Under the pieces are notes generated by a model, which did not search any database, had not been told where the DNA came from, and was given only the letters and a program-made list of their open reading frames with translations. Below are positions 26,092 through 34,620 of a DNA stretch of 44,119 nucleotides, piece by piece (the stretch's first letter is position 1; the number at the start of each line of letters is the position of its first letter). The stretch covers positions 1-44,119 of the forward strand of contig JARBAU010000012.1 in the NCBI GenBank assembly GCA_029237525.1, written 5' to 3'. The position numbers and the translations under genes were made by a program. Source of the DNA: Nitrososphaerales archaeon. GTDB taxonomy: Archaea; Thermoproteota; Nitrososphaeria; Nitrososphaerales; Nitrososphaeraceae.

Positions 26092-27546
26092 TCAATAAGC
26101 CCTCGCAAAAAGCACAATTATAGTGGGCTTTTGTCTACAAAATACACATTCGGCACGATTTGAGGCAGAATCAACGTCTGAGGGGATGATCCTAATGTCA
26201 GCTCCACTCTGCTCCTTTATCTGAGTCTCGCAATAGTCACTACCGCACCAAGCTGCAGCTATAAAACCCCCTTTTGTTGTTATAATCTCCTTGAAAGTTT
26301 CGAAATCCGGAGCAGATGTAGTATTGTGTGAAAGGAATTCACTAGCTTTAGTAAAAAGGTCTTTTTGAATGCTTGTTAGCAACCTATTCACTATTGAGAC
26401 CAAATCTTTCCGCTCAACGGTTATCTTTTCGAATGTGTCTCTCCTGGACATCTCCAACTTGTCCTTCTCAATGTCTCTTTGTCCAATATTTATCCTTAGA
26501 GGAACACCTCTCAGTTCCCAATCATTGAATTTCCAGCCAGCAGTATATTCTACCCTTTCGTCAATCTTTGCTCTGATATTTGCTTGTTCTAACTCTTGAA
26601 GTACGTTCTTTGAATGATCCTTTACTAATTCTTCATCTGCTTTCTTATGTATCGGGATTATGATAACCTGAATAGGAGATATATTCGGAGGCAAAATTAG
26701 GCCCTTATTATCTCCGTGAACCATAACCAGAGCGCCGATTAAACGCCATGACGTTCCCCAAGATGTTTGCCATGCGTAGTGTTCTACGTTATCCCTACCC
26801 AGATATTTTATTTCAAACGGCTTGGCAAAATTTTGGCCTAGATGGTGCGAAGTTGCCATTTGTAAGGCTCTACCATCTCCCATTAGACTTTCCAGCGAGG
26901 CTGTTGATTCTGCCCCCACGAACTTCTCTTGACTGCTTTTTAGACCTTGTCTAACTGGGATAGCAAAGTATTCTTCGATAAGTTTTTTATATAGTTTTAA
27001 AATGAGGTCTACCTCCTTCGAGGCGTCCTCTCTGCTCTCGTGTACTGTATGACCTTCTTGCCACAAAAATTCAGAGTTCCTAATCAGTGGTTTGGTCGCT
27101 TTAATTTCTGCCCTTAGTGCGGTATTCCAAAAATTGATTTTGAAGGGCAGGTCTCGATAGCTGGAGATCCATCTGGCGAATGCAGAATATGCAATGGTCT
27201 CAGAAGTAGGTCGCAGGGCAAGTTTTTCAGAAAGTTCGTTGTCACCGGCTTTTGTTACCCAAAAGACTTCAGAATTAAAACCTCTGAAATGCTCCTCTTC
27301 TTTCTTTAATAGTGTTTCAGGAATCATTACTGGCAAGAATCCGTTCTCATGGCCAGTGTCTCTGAGAAGCTTATCAAGTGTTTCCCTAAATAACTCCCAA
27401 ATTGAATAACCGTATGGCCGCAATATAAGAGCACCTTTAGTGGATCCATAGTCAGCCAACCCACTCTTGAGTACAAGCTGACCATACCATTCACTAAAGT
27501 TATCTTCCTTTCTTGCTGTGAGACCAACCTCTTTTGCGGAGCTCAA
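26092..27546 (-). CDS. proS: Prolyl-tRNA synthetase
   Basis: This 484-aa class II synthetase is the archaeal/eukaryotic form. Class II motif 2 is in ALRAEIKATKPLIRNSEFLWQEGH; RPTSETIAYSAF binds ATP/proline, and the YAWQTSWGTSWRLIGAL stretch near residue 265 is motif 3. The anticodon-binding domain covers about 285-385, and the zinc-like C-domain with WCGSDYCETQIK and RAECVFC follows. No insertion editing domain, as expected. Confidence 0.96.
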   Translation of the reverse strand: MSSAKEVGLTARKEDNFSEWYGQLVLKSGLADYGSTKGALILRPYGYSIWELFRETLDKLLRDTGHENGFLPVMIPETLLKKEEEHFRGFNSEVFWVTKAGDNELSEKLALRPTSETIAYSAFARWISSYRDLPFKINFWNTALRAEIKATKPLIRNSEFLWQEGHTVHESREDASKEVDLILKLYKKLIEEYFAIPVRQGLKSSQEKFVGAESTASLESLMGDGRALQMATSHHLGQNFAKPFEIKYLGRDNVEHYAWQTSWGTSWRLIGALVMVHGDNKGLILPPNISPIQVIIIPIHKKADEELVKDHSKNVLQELEQANIRAKIDERVEYTAGWKFNDWELRGVPLRINIGQRDIEKDKLEMSRRDTFEKITVERKDLVSIVNRLLTSIQKDLFTKASEFLSHNTTSAPDFETFKEIITTKGGFIAAAWCGSDYCETQIKEQSGADIRIIPSDVDSASNRAECVFCRQKPTIIVLFARAY

Positions 27547-27593
27547 TAATTAGGTCGAATGACTATTGATTTATGAAGCTTTCCTCGAGGAAG

Positions 27594-27881
27594 CTATAAA
27601 GGATCACCTTTACAATACACTTGTCCAGTTATTCTACTATGAAAATTCTTACAAACATAACATTGGATAAATCCTATCTCTTTCTCAAGAACTGGACAGT
27701 CAACTGCTTCTAGTTTCATTCGTTTCAACATTTTTGGACTGACACCCTTCAACTTCAGCTTACCTTTGTCGTCCATCATACCAACACTGTGCAACTCGGC
27801 TTTAGCCTGATCGGTTAGCTTCAGTGACTTTTCAACCTGTTTCACTGGAACCACATATTTTGATTCCGATAGTTCGTTCAT
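27594..27881 (-). CDS. 95-aa Cys-rich-tail protein of unknown function
   Basis: This small protein has a helical, charged N-half and a C-terminal cysteine set: DCPVLEKEIGFIQCYVCKNF then QVYCKGDPL. Four cysteines spaced as C-x13-C-x2-C-x12-C could hold one zinc. It lies 47 bp beyond proS on the same strand, so may share its transcript. I do not recognise the family, but the Cys pattern makes a real gene likely. Confidence 0.6.
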   Translation of the reverse strand: MNELSESKYVVPVKQVEKSLKLTDQAKAELHSVGMMDDKGKLKLKGVSPKMLKRMKLEAVDCPVLEKEIGFIQCYVCKNFHSRITGQVYCKGDPL

Positions 27882-28061
27882 GGAGCAAAGAAATGTCGTC
27901 GTAGTGATATAATACTTTTGTTAACCTATCCTCTCATCTAACACTTTACAGGATCAAATTGTAACGGAAACGATTTGAATCCTTTTGATCTATTTTTGTC
28001 GGGTAAATTCATTAACAAGATTAATATATAATGGAATAGGCTTTGCCAACAAGCACGGTAT

Positions 28062-28715
28062 ATGCTGATTATCTTCGACGTAGAAGGAGTTTTGTTAAAT
28101 GCAGAGTATCTTCCAGTGTTAGCCCAGGTCTTTGGTCCGGATAAAGAGAAAGAGATTTGGGATATAACCAAGCAGGGTATACGTGGAGAAATAAATTGGG
28201 AAGAGGGATTGCGTAATCGAGTAGCTGCTCTCAGAGGAATAGAATTCGAGAGGGCAAAGCAAATAGCCGAAAATCTTGAAATAATGCCAGGGGCAAAAAC
28301 CTTATGCACTGCACTAAAGAGAGCAGGTTGGAAGTTAATAGCCGTCTCGGGTGGCTTCACTATTATCACTGATAGGTTAAAGGAAGAGCTCGGTCTTGAC
28401 AGAATTTATTCCAATGAACTCATTTTCAAAGATGGGAAGCTACAAGATGTGAATCTGACTGTGACATCGGATAAAGCTGCTGCAGTTGTGCCGATAATAA
28501 GGGAATGGAAATTTGCAAAAGAGAACATAGTAGTAGTGGTTGACGGCGCAAATGATCTGAGACTTTTCGATTTGTCTGGATATACGGTTGGTTTCTGTCC
28601 AGTCGACAAGGTAAAGGAAAAGGCTGATGCGGTCATCGAGGTGAGGGATTTGTCAATATTGCTACATTTGTTAGAAAAAAAATTCGGAAACGCTGTCTTA
28701 ATAGCCAAGTCCTGA
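28062..28715 (+). CDS. HAD-superfamily phosphatase, SerB/ThrH-like
   Basis: This 217-aa protein has the phosphoserine-phosphatase layout: motif I IFDVEGVLLN (nucleophile Asp6; DxE rather than DxD, as in ThrH), motif II AVSGGFT near residue 92, Lys in SDKAAAVV, and motif III VVVVDGANDLRLF, where the usual GDGAND first Gly is Val. Catalytic acids are otherwise kept. A serine or related phosphomonoester is the likely substrate. TATATAAT at about 28024-28031 is a well-placed TATA box. Confidence 0.75.
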   Translation: MLIIFDVEGVLLNAEYLPVLAQVFGPDKEKEIWDITKQGIRGEINWEEGLRNRVAALRGIEFERAKQIAENLEIMPGAKTLCTALKRAGWKLIAVSGGFTIITDRLKEELGLDRIYSNELIFKDGKLQDVNLTVTSDKAAAVVPIIREWKFAKENIVVVVDGANDLRLFDLSGYTVGFCPVDKVKEKADAVIEVRDLSILLHLLEKKFGNAVLIAKS

Positions 28716-28754
28716 CTAAATAAAAATTTATACTACCAAGCCAAGTCTTAATGT

Positions 28755-29519
28755 TTGGTCAAGAGGATTGAAATAATTCCTATCAAAGTTCAGAAAGATG
28801 TTTGTGCAGGCGAGGATCTTTATGAATTACTTTGCGAGAGCTTAGATAAAATTGGAGAATCCATTAAGCAGAACGACATTCTAGTTATTGCCCATAAGAT
28901 TGTATCAAAGTCTGAAAATAAGTTTGTAGATTTAAATGATATTGTGCCATCTGTGGAATCGAAAAAGTTGGCATTTTCCAGCTATAAAGATCCGAGATTG
29001 ATAGAGCTAATTCGTAGAGAGTCTAAAGAAATAGTCAAACGGTCTCGAGGAATTATAATAGTGGAGACCAAATTGGGTTTTATCTGTGCAAACGCAGGAA
29101 TCGATCAGAGTAATGTCGATCGAACTAATGATATGGCCTTGCTGCTTCCAGAAAATCCGGACAAATCTGCTGCATTGCTAAAAGAGCGAGTAAAGACGAA
29201 ATGCAGAAAGGAAATTGCCGTCGTCATTAGCGATACATTCGGAAGACCTTTCAGACACGGCCAGACAAATGTCGCGATAGGATCGGCAGGAATTGAACCT
29301 ATAGAGAGTTATATAGGCAAATCTGACTTATTCGGTAAGAAGCTAAGGGTAACTGAAATAGCAGTTGCAGATGAAATCGCTTCAGCAGCCGAACTGGCTA
29401 TGGGAAAAACCAATAGGGTCCCGGCGGTCATAATAAGAGGCTATGCATATAGGAAGACAAAAACATCTGGCACATCAATCCTGATTCGAAGTAAAAAAAT
29501 GGACCTTTTTAGACATTAA
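28755..29519 (+). CDS. cofE: Coenzyme F420-0:L-glutamate ligase
   Basis: This 254-aa protein adds glutamates to F420-0. IEIIPIKVQKDVCAGEDL opens it, DILVIAHKIVSKSENKFVDL is the GTP-site region, ANAGIDQSNVD is the conserved loop, VISDTFGRPFRHGQTNVAIG carries the metal and substrate residues, and ADEIASAAELAMGKTNRVPAVI closes it. Start is TTG at 28755. The cofactor fits the LLM-class enzyme at 5.4 kb. Confidence 0.95.
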   Translation: MVKRIEIIPIKVQKDVCAGEDLYELLCESLDKIGESIKQNDILVIAHKIVSKSENKFVDLNDIVPSVESKKLAFSSYKDPRLIELIRRESKEIVKRSRGIIIVETKLGFICANAGIDQSNVDRTNDMALLLPENPDKSAALLKERVKTKCRKEIAVVISDTFGRPFRHGQTNVAIGSAGIEPIESYIGKSDLFGKKLRVTEIAVADEIASAAELAMGKTNRVPAVIIRGYAYRKTKTSGTSILIRSKKMDLFRH

Positions 29520-29592
29520 GATGATTTATCACTATTCAAAGGAAGTTTCTAAACCTTTAATATATTGAAATTGTTATTAGCATTAACTTAAC

Positions 29593-29841
29593 ATGAGCAA
29601 TGCTAATAATGAGATTCCCGATAAGACAATAGATGTACGCGGTCTCTTCTGTCCAGAGCCGGTGTTTAGGACTAAATTGGAATTAGAAAAATTGCATATC
29701 GGTGAGAAAATTAAAATTGTAGCAGATGATCCGGCTTCAGAAGAAGATATTTCAAGATGGGTTAATCGAAACGGCCATGAGCTGGTGTCGGTTAAAAAAG
29801 CAGATAACGATCTTGAGTTTGTAATAAAAAAGGCAAAGTAA
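29593..29841 (+). CDS. TusA/SirA-family sulfur carrier protein
   Basis: This 82-aa protein has the TusA core: TIDVRGLFCPEPVFRTKLEL (CPxP with persulfide Cys), then KIVADDPASEEDISRWVNRNGHE. In bacteria TusA relays sulfur for tRNA thiolation and other uses. Here the cysteine synthase ATG follows 3 bp after the stop codon, so a sulfur-handling operon is likely. Confidence 0.92.
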   Translation: MSNANNEIPDKTIDVRGLFCPEPVFRTKLELEKLHIGEKIKIVADDPASEEDISRWVNRNGHELVSVKKADNDLEFVIKKAK

Positions 29842-29844
29842 GCA

Positions 29845-30855
29845 ATGACTACTCTGACAAGTTCCAATCTAATTGAACGAATAGGCAATACTCCGACAAT
29901 AGAGCTAAAATCCTTTTCGACCAAGAATTTAAGATTTTTCGCCAAGTTAGAATGGTATAATCCTTATGGTTCAGTAAAGGATCGAGCAGCTTATTGGATG
30001 ATTAAAAATGCAGAAAAGAAAGGTCTATTAAAAAAAGATAAGAGCATAATTATTGAACCTTCATCAGGGAATACAGGTATTGCATTGACTGGAATAGCCA
30101 GTACATTGGGATATCGAGTTGAGATAGTGATACCTGAGAAAGTAAGTGAAGAAACCAAGAACATTTTGAGAAAATTAGGTGCAACAGTTCATGAGACTTC
30201 AGATGACCTATGTCCTAGAGTAGGAGCAGGTACAGATCAAAGTATCGCTTTAGCAACTGCGATATCAAAGCCTAGGCCTGATCTATACTACATGCCTAAT
30301 CAGTATGAAAATGATGCAAACTATATGGCGCATTATGAAAGCACAGGGCCGGAAATTTGGAAGCAAATGGCAGGGAATTTAACCCACTTCTTTACGGGGT
30401 GTGGAACTGGTGGAACAATAACTGGGACTTCCACTTATCTGAAAGAACAAAACAGTAGTATCAAAATAATCGCAGTACAGGCCCAAAAAAATCATTTACT
30501 TCAAGGCCTTAGAAATTTTGAAGAGTCTGCTATGCCTGAGCTTTTTACACGTCGGCAGCACGTCGTAGACTCATGGTTCACTGCAACTAATGACGAGTCT
30601 TTCCGCATGGTAAAAGAATTAGCGTTCCGGGAAAACTTACTTGTCGGACCTTCCTCTGGTGCAGTTATGGCGTCAATGCTAGATGTGGCAAAAAGTGTAG
30701 GTCATGGCGTTTTGGTTGGCATATTTGCAGATGATGGAAGAAAATTCAAAACTCTTTACGCTGAACAACACATCTTTAACCAGGCTGAATATGAGCGACT
30801 TTTACGCGTTAACGAATATCTTCCAGAAACAGCATGCCCTTATTCATATGATTAG
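29845..30855 (+). CDS. Cysteine synthase family PLP enzyme
   Basis: This 336-aa fold-type II PLP enzyme makes cysteine or a related product. NPYGSVKDRAAYW has the PLP Lys (near residue 43), PSSGNTGIAL the substrate loop, and TGCGTGGTITG the phosphate cup. LLVGPSSGAV near residue 275 closes the site. Choice between O-acetyl- and O-phosphoserine is not settled by eye. The C-tail ends in CPYSYD, outside the usual core. It is joined in an operon with the TusA-like gene. Confidence 0.92.
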   Translation: MTTLTSSNLIERIGNTPTIELKSFSTKNLRFFAKLEWYNPYGSVKDRAAYWMIKNAEKKGLLKKDKSIIIEPSSGNTGIALTGIASTLGYRVEIVIPEKVSEETKNILRKLGATVHETSDDLCPRVGAGTDQSIALATAISKPRPDLYYMPNQYENDANYMAHYESTGPEIWKQMAGNLTHFFTGCGTGGTITGTSTYLKEQNSSIKIIAVQAQKNHLLQGLRNFEESAMPELFTRRQHVVDSWFTATNDESFRMVKELAFRENLLVGPSSGAVMASMLDVAKSVGHGVLVGIFADDGRKFKTLYAEQHIFNQAEYERLLRVNEYLPETACPYSYD

Positions 30856-30862
30856 TTAGACA

Positions 30863-31867
30863 TCATCTTTCTTTTTCTGTTAACAAATTCATCTTTGCTA
30901 AATGTCTCTTTTCCGTTAACCATTTCTCGATATCAAGGGCTGCCATGCATCCGAAGCCTCCAGCAGTTATGGCCTGTCTATATCTATAGTCATGAACATC
31001 GCCTGCCGCGAATACACCATCTACACTTGTTGACGTGTGATCCTTTAAAATTATGTAACCTTTGTCATCCAATTCAAGGTGTCCTCTAAAGATTTCAGTA
31101 TTTGGCTCATGTCCGATCGCTACAAACAAGCCACCAGCAGGGATGGTCTGTTCCTTACCAGTCCCTATGTCCCTTGCTACCACGCTTTTAATTTTCTTAT
31201 CGCCGTATATATCTGCAATAACATGATTCCAAAGAAAATCGATTTTTGGATTCTCGAATGCCTTCTCTTGAAGTATCTTGCTGGCTCTTAGTGACTGTTT
31301 TCTATGCACAATCTTGACAGATTTGCCAAATTTTGTCAGGAAGGTTGCTTCTTCTATTGCAGTGTCGCCACCACCGACTACAACTATATCTTCTCCCTTG
31401 AAAAAAGGTCCATCACATGTTGCGCAATAAGATACCCCTCTACCTGCAAATTCCTGTTCAGCTGTTATACCTAACTTTCTAGGAGATGCACCTGTACAAG
31501 CCAGGATCGCTTCGCCTCGGAACAGTTGAGAATGCGTCTCTATTTTAAAAGGTCTAGTTTTAAAATCCACTTTCGCGACTTCATCGTCAAGGAAGCTTGC
31601 TCCAAATCTTTCAGCCTGTTGTCTCATATTCATCATCAGCTCAGGTCCAAATATACCGTTTGGAAATCCAGGATAATTTTCAACTTCGCTAGTAGTCATC
31701 AACTGACCACCTGGAAGTGACCCTGAAATAAGAAGTGTGCTGAGCTTTGCACGAGAAGTGTAAATAGCCGCAGTATATCCAGCGGGACCTGATCCAATTA
31801 TTATAACATCATATATCTTCGCTGGCTCATTACGGTTTGCCTCATGTTCTTCATTAGCTTCGGACAT
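30863..31867 (-). CDS. trxB: Thioredoxin reductase
   Basis: This 334-aa flavoprotein has the FAD site IIGSGPAGYTAAIYTSRA, the redox-active SYCATCDGPFF (CATC), the NAD(P)H site VVGGGDTAIEEATFL, and the C-terminal DGVFAAGDVHDYRYRQA FAD motif. It keeps the cytosolic thiol pool reduced. Its stop codon is only 7 bp from that of the cysteine synthase (tail to tail). Confidence 0.95.
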   Translation of the reverse strand: MSEANEEHEANRNEPAKIYDVIIIGSGPAGYTAAIYTSRAKLSTLLISGSLPGGQLMTTSEVENYPGFPNGIFGPELMMNMRQQAERFGASFLDDEVAKVDFKTRPFKIETHSQLFRGEAILACTGASPRKLGITAEQEFAGRGVSYCATCDGPFFKGEDIVVVGGGDTAIEEATFLTKFGKSVKIVHRKQSLRASKILQEKAFENPKIDFLWNHVIADIYGDKKIKSVVARDIGTGKEQTIPAGGLFVAIGHEPNTEIFRGHLELDDKGYIILKDHTSTSVDGVFAAGDVHDYRYRQAITAGGFGCMAALDIEKWLTEKRHLAKMNLLTEKER

Positions 31868-32122
31868 AACGTTATAAGGAGTAAGGATCCATCATCCTGT
31901 TATTAATTCGTTCGGAATCGGCAAATTAGAATATTTTCACCCTCATTCTTTATATGTAACTATGAGGTTCGTAGATTTCAAAGTCGTGACAGAATTGAAA
32001 TATTGAATCTCGATCGACTCGTGTTAATAATGAAAATTCTACCCACTACGAAATTGTAATCTTAAGAATGAAATGTCGTATTTAAAAATTAATAGAGAAC
32101 TGGAAAAATAGGAAGGAGAGAT

Positions 32123-32947
32123 CTATAGTCCTGACGGACTTACTTCTAGTTCAGGTTTTGTATGAATTTCCTGAATTTTATCGGCTGCAACTTGTGCTGC
32201 TTTCCTACCGGAGAGAAGCATGGAGCCGAAAGTTGGTCCCATACGAGCGAGTCCATGAGTTTCGGTGACAGACATGCCAGATGCGATAAGTCCAGGAAAT
32301 ACCTCGCCTGTCCTTTCTACTACTAGATCCTCGCCTCCATTAACCCACATTGGTTCCATGCCTTTCCATTTAATGTATCCACGATCCATCAATCGTTTGA
32401 CTGCTACAGAATCGTGTCCCGAGGCATCTATCACAATTTTACTTTCTAACGCTATCGGATCTACGCACGTGACATTTCTAGGCAATGCGGAAACAGGCAT
32501 CCAGTTAATTACAACTCCGGATACTCGTCCATTCTTTAACACCAAGTCGTCAAATTTTGATAATTGCAGAAACCTAACACCAGCATCGCAAGCTGCTGCA
32601 ATAAGCTTAGAACAGGCGTGTGGCCCCCAAGTTGCATATAATCCTTCTGTGATTTTTCTGTATGGAACTCCTAATTCATCCCATATCTTTTGGGCAGGAG
32701 CGCGGACCGTCACAGGATTCATCATATATCCACCTACCCAATAACCGCCGCCTAAATAATTATTCTGTTCTACTATTAGAGATTTTATGCCCAATTTGGC
32801 TAGATCTCGTCCGGCCATTAAACCTGATGGCCCGGCACCAATTATGATTACGTCTGAATCAACATAATCCGCCATCGTTTCACCAAACATTGCCACGATA
32901 GTCCTAGTAATTTCTTTCTCCTCTACTTCACTAAATATTTTTGTCAT
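32123..32947 (-). CDS. thi4: Thi4-family thiazole synthase (Cys-type)
   Basis: This protein of about 274 aa makes the thiamine thiazole (ADP-thiazole) from NAD and glycine. DVIIIGAGPSGLMAGRDLA is the Rossmann site, YLGGGYWVGGYMMN the family loop, and GPTFGSMLLSGRKAA the C-terminal block. In RNVTCVDPIALES, a Cys sits just before the VDP motif, where yeast Thi4 has its sulfur-donating Cys205 and methanogen enzymes have His. The frame opens with TTG at 32959, but the ATG at 32945-32947 lies a usual distance below a TATTTATAAT box and fits a leaderless start better. Confidence 0.9.
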   Translation of the reverse strand: MTKIFSEVEEKEITRTIVAMFGETMADYVDSDVIIIGAGPSGLMAGRDLAKLGIKSLIVEQNNYLGGGYWVGGYMMNPVTVRAPAQKIWDELGVPYRKITEGLYATWGPHACSKLIAAACDAGVRFLQLSKFDDLVLKNGRVSGVVINWMPVSALPRNVTCVDPIALESKIVIDASGHDSVAVKRLMDRGYIKWKGMEPMWVNGGEDLVVERTGEVFPGLIASGMSVTETHGLARMGPTFGSMLLSGRKAAQVAADKIQEIHTKPELEVSPSGL

Positions 32948-33078
32948 GTGAAGAAACAAATAGAAATATTATAAATACATTATTAAATTTACCCTTGCAT
33001 CTAACAAAAGAGATAATCTAAAACTCTTGCAGATAAGCAACAGTGAACGATTAGATCTCGTTTCTTTGTTTGGTCAAT

Positions 33079-34206
33079 CTAAAGATCACCTGCATTTTTG
33101 GAAACAGTCCCATTTCTCACTTTAATATCCATCCGGTTAATTAAATCCAATAGATTTGTTTTATGAGAATTCAAATAGTCCTGCCCTTTGTCTCGTAGAC
33201 GTATCATGAAAAGCCTAAGGTCTCTATGTTCATCAAAAAACTGTTCGACAATTATATTTCCATGTATTGCCGGGTTTATCAATTGCTCAAAGCTTTCCAT
33301 AGTTAGCTTCAAGTCCCCTTTTTCAATTGCATCCCTAGCTTTTGATAGTATCATACTGATATCGTGCAGCTGTTCGATGGGCGCCAACATCTGTTGATTT
33401 TTTCTTAAAAATCCCACTTTTTTTGTGTAGCCTACCTTTTCAGCGATCTCCTTTGTCAGCTCGTAATATTCCTCCTTGCCTCTGAACGGATATGTCCTCT
33501 CTTTTCTTATCACCAATCCCTTTGTAAGTAGTCTACTCATAGCATCTTGAATTTCTTCCCTGTCCATGCTCGTGGTCCAGACTATTTTACCTACGTGATC
33601 ATGACCCTGCCGTACGGATTCTAATACAACAACCTCAATTATACGTCTAAAACCATCTTCATTTCTCGCATTTTGGAGGTCTCTATCACTAACAGCTTTC
33701 TTGGCATAAGTAATATCAATTTCAATAGAACGCTTCAGCGCCTCCAATCCATCGTCAATTTTTCCGCTTAATATCAAAAAACAAGCCTCATTGTACCAAG
33801 ACATAGCATCAGTAGGATCAAAATCGATTGCTTTTTCACACGCTTCTATCGCCTTTTCGTAATTTTTCATCTTATAGAATGTAAGGCCTTTCAGATTCCA
33901 TGCTTCCGGATTTGTGAGATCCACCTCTAGCGCCCTGTCATAGGCTTGAATCGAAGACGGGTACTGTCCCAAGTGAAAATGGGCATAACCCTTTTTTATC
34001 CATGCATCTACAAATTGGGGGTCTACTCGCAAAGCCAATTCAAAGCTACGAATAGCATCTTCTAACTTGTCGTTAGCCATCTGACTCACGCCCTTTTTGT
34101 AAAGTTCATTTTTTTGAAATATAGAGCTGTCATAAGATGCACCATCATCGTCATCAGAGGGCTGCAAAGCATTTTTAGGCTTCCTGCGAAGGAATGGGCC
34201 CATCAA
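33079..34206 (-). CDS. TPR-repeat protein with winged-helix and helical C-domain
   Basis: This 375-aa protein has a polar N-terminus (to about 35), then four tetratricopeptide repeats at about 36-170 (LYKKGVSQMANDKLEDAIRS, AWIKKGYAHFHLGQYPSSIQ, AWNLKGLTFYKMKNYEKAIE, SWYNEACFLILSGKIDDGLE). A winged-helix-like segment follows near 185-250 (EIQDAMSRLLTKGLVIRKER). The last third is helical. It probably works as an adaptor; partners are unknown. Confidence 0.75.
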   Translation of the reverse strand: MMGPFLRRKPKNALQPSDDDDGASYDSSIFQKNELYKKGVSQMANDKLEDAIRSFELALRVDPQFVDAWIKKGYAHFHLGQYPSSIQAYDRALEVDLTNPEAWNLKGLTFYKMKNYEKAIEACEKAIDFDPTDAMSWYNEACFLILSGKIDDGLEALKRSIEIDITYAKKAVSDRDLQNARNEDGFRRIIEVVVLESVRQGHDHVGKIVWTTSMDREEIQDAMSRLLTKGLVIRKERTYPFRGKEEYYELTKEIAEKVGYTKKVGFLRKNQQMLAPIEQLHDISMILSKARDAIEKGDLKLTMESFEQLINPAIHGNIIVEQFFDEHRDLRLFMIRLRDKGQDYLNSHKTNLLDLINRMDIKVRNGTVSKNAGDL

Positions 34207-34359
34207 TATGGCTAATTCACATCGCAGATAAATACATTTGGACTATTTAATTAAACAGAATAATTTCAACTAACCGATCGGAAATATCGACCTTTAATCA
34301 CGAACATCATACAGAAGCAGCTTGATTAACCGAAGCTTACTAAAATGCTAGGTAAAAAA

Positions 34360-34530
34360 TTAAACATTGGATCTTACCGCAATCAAGTTTACCAATTCTG
34401 GAATATTTGAATATGCTGCTATGAATTTTGGGTGAGGAATAGATGTTAAATAAATTAATACAGCCGGGACAGATGAGCATACCAGGATTGTCAGAATGAT
34501 TAACCAGACTGCCGTCATTTTTTCAACCAT
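34360..34530 (-). CDS. 56-aa single-TM protein
   Basis: The ATG at 34528-34530 opens a protein beginning MVEKMTAVWLIILTILVCSS, with one membrane helix at about residues 7-28 followed by a polar tail (PHPKFIAAYSNIPELVN). A TATA-like TTATATAT lies about 28 bp upstream, the spacing of a leaderless transcript. The gene sits between the TPR gene and the divergent sucC. I do not recognise it, but promoter position, TM helix and stop make it credible. Confidence 0.5.
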   Translation of the reverse strand: MVEKMTAVWLIILTILVCSSVPAVLIYLTSIPHPKFIAAYSNIPELVNLIAVRSNV

Positions 34531-34620
34531 GAGCCTGATTTTCTTGATTACATATATAAGTTTTCTACGATCTGTATTGCAAATAGGAATATAAATGACT
34601 GCAATAAAACCCTGCCCTAC

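Noticed and set aside
27938-28369. A 143-codon minus-strand frame across the SerB-like gene.
   Set aside because: It is antisense to the start of the phosphatase gene, whose motifs are clear; it has no motif of its own.
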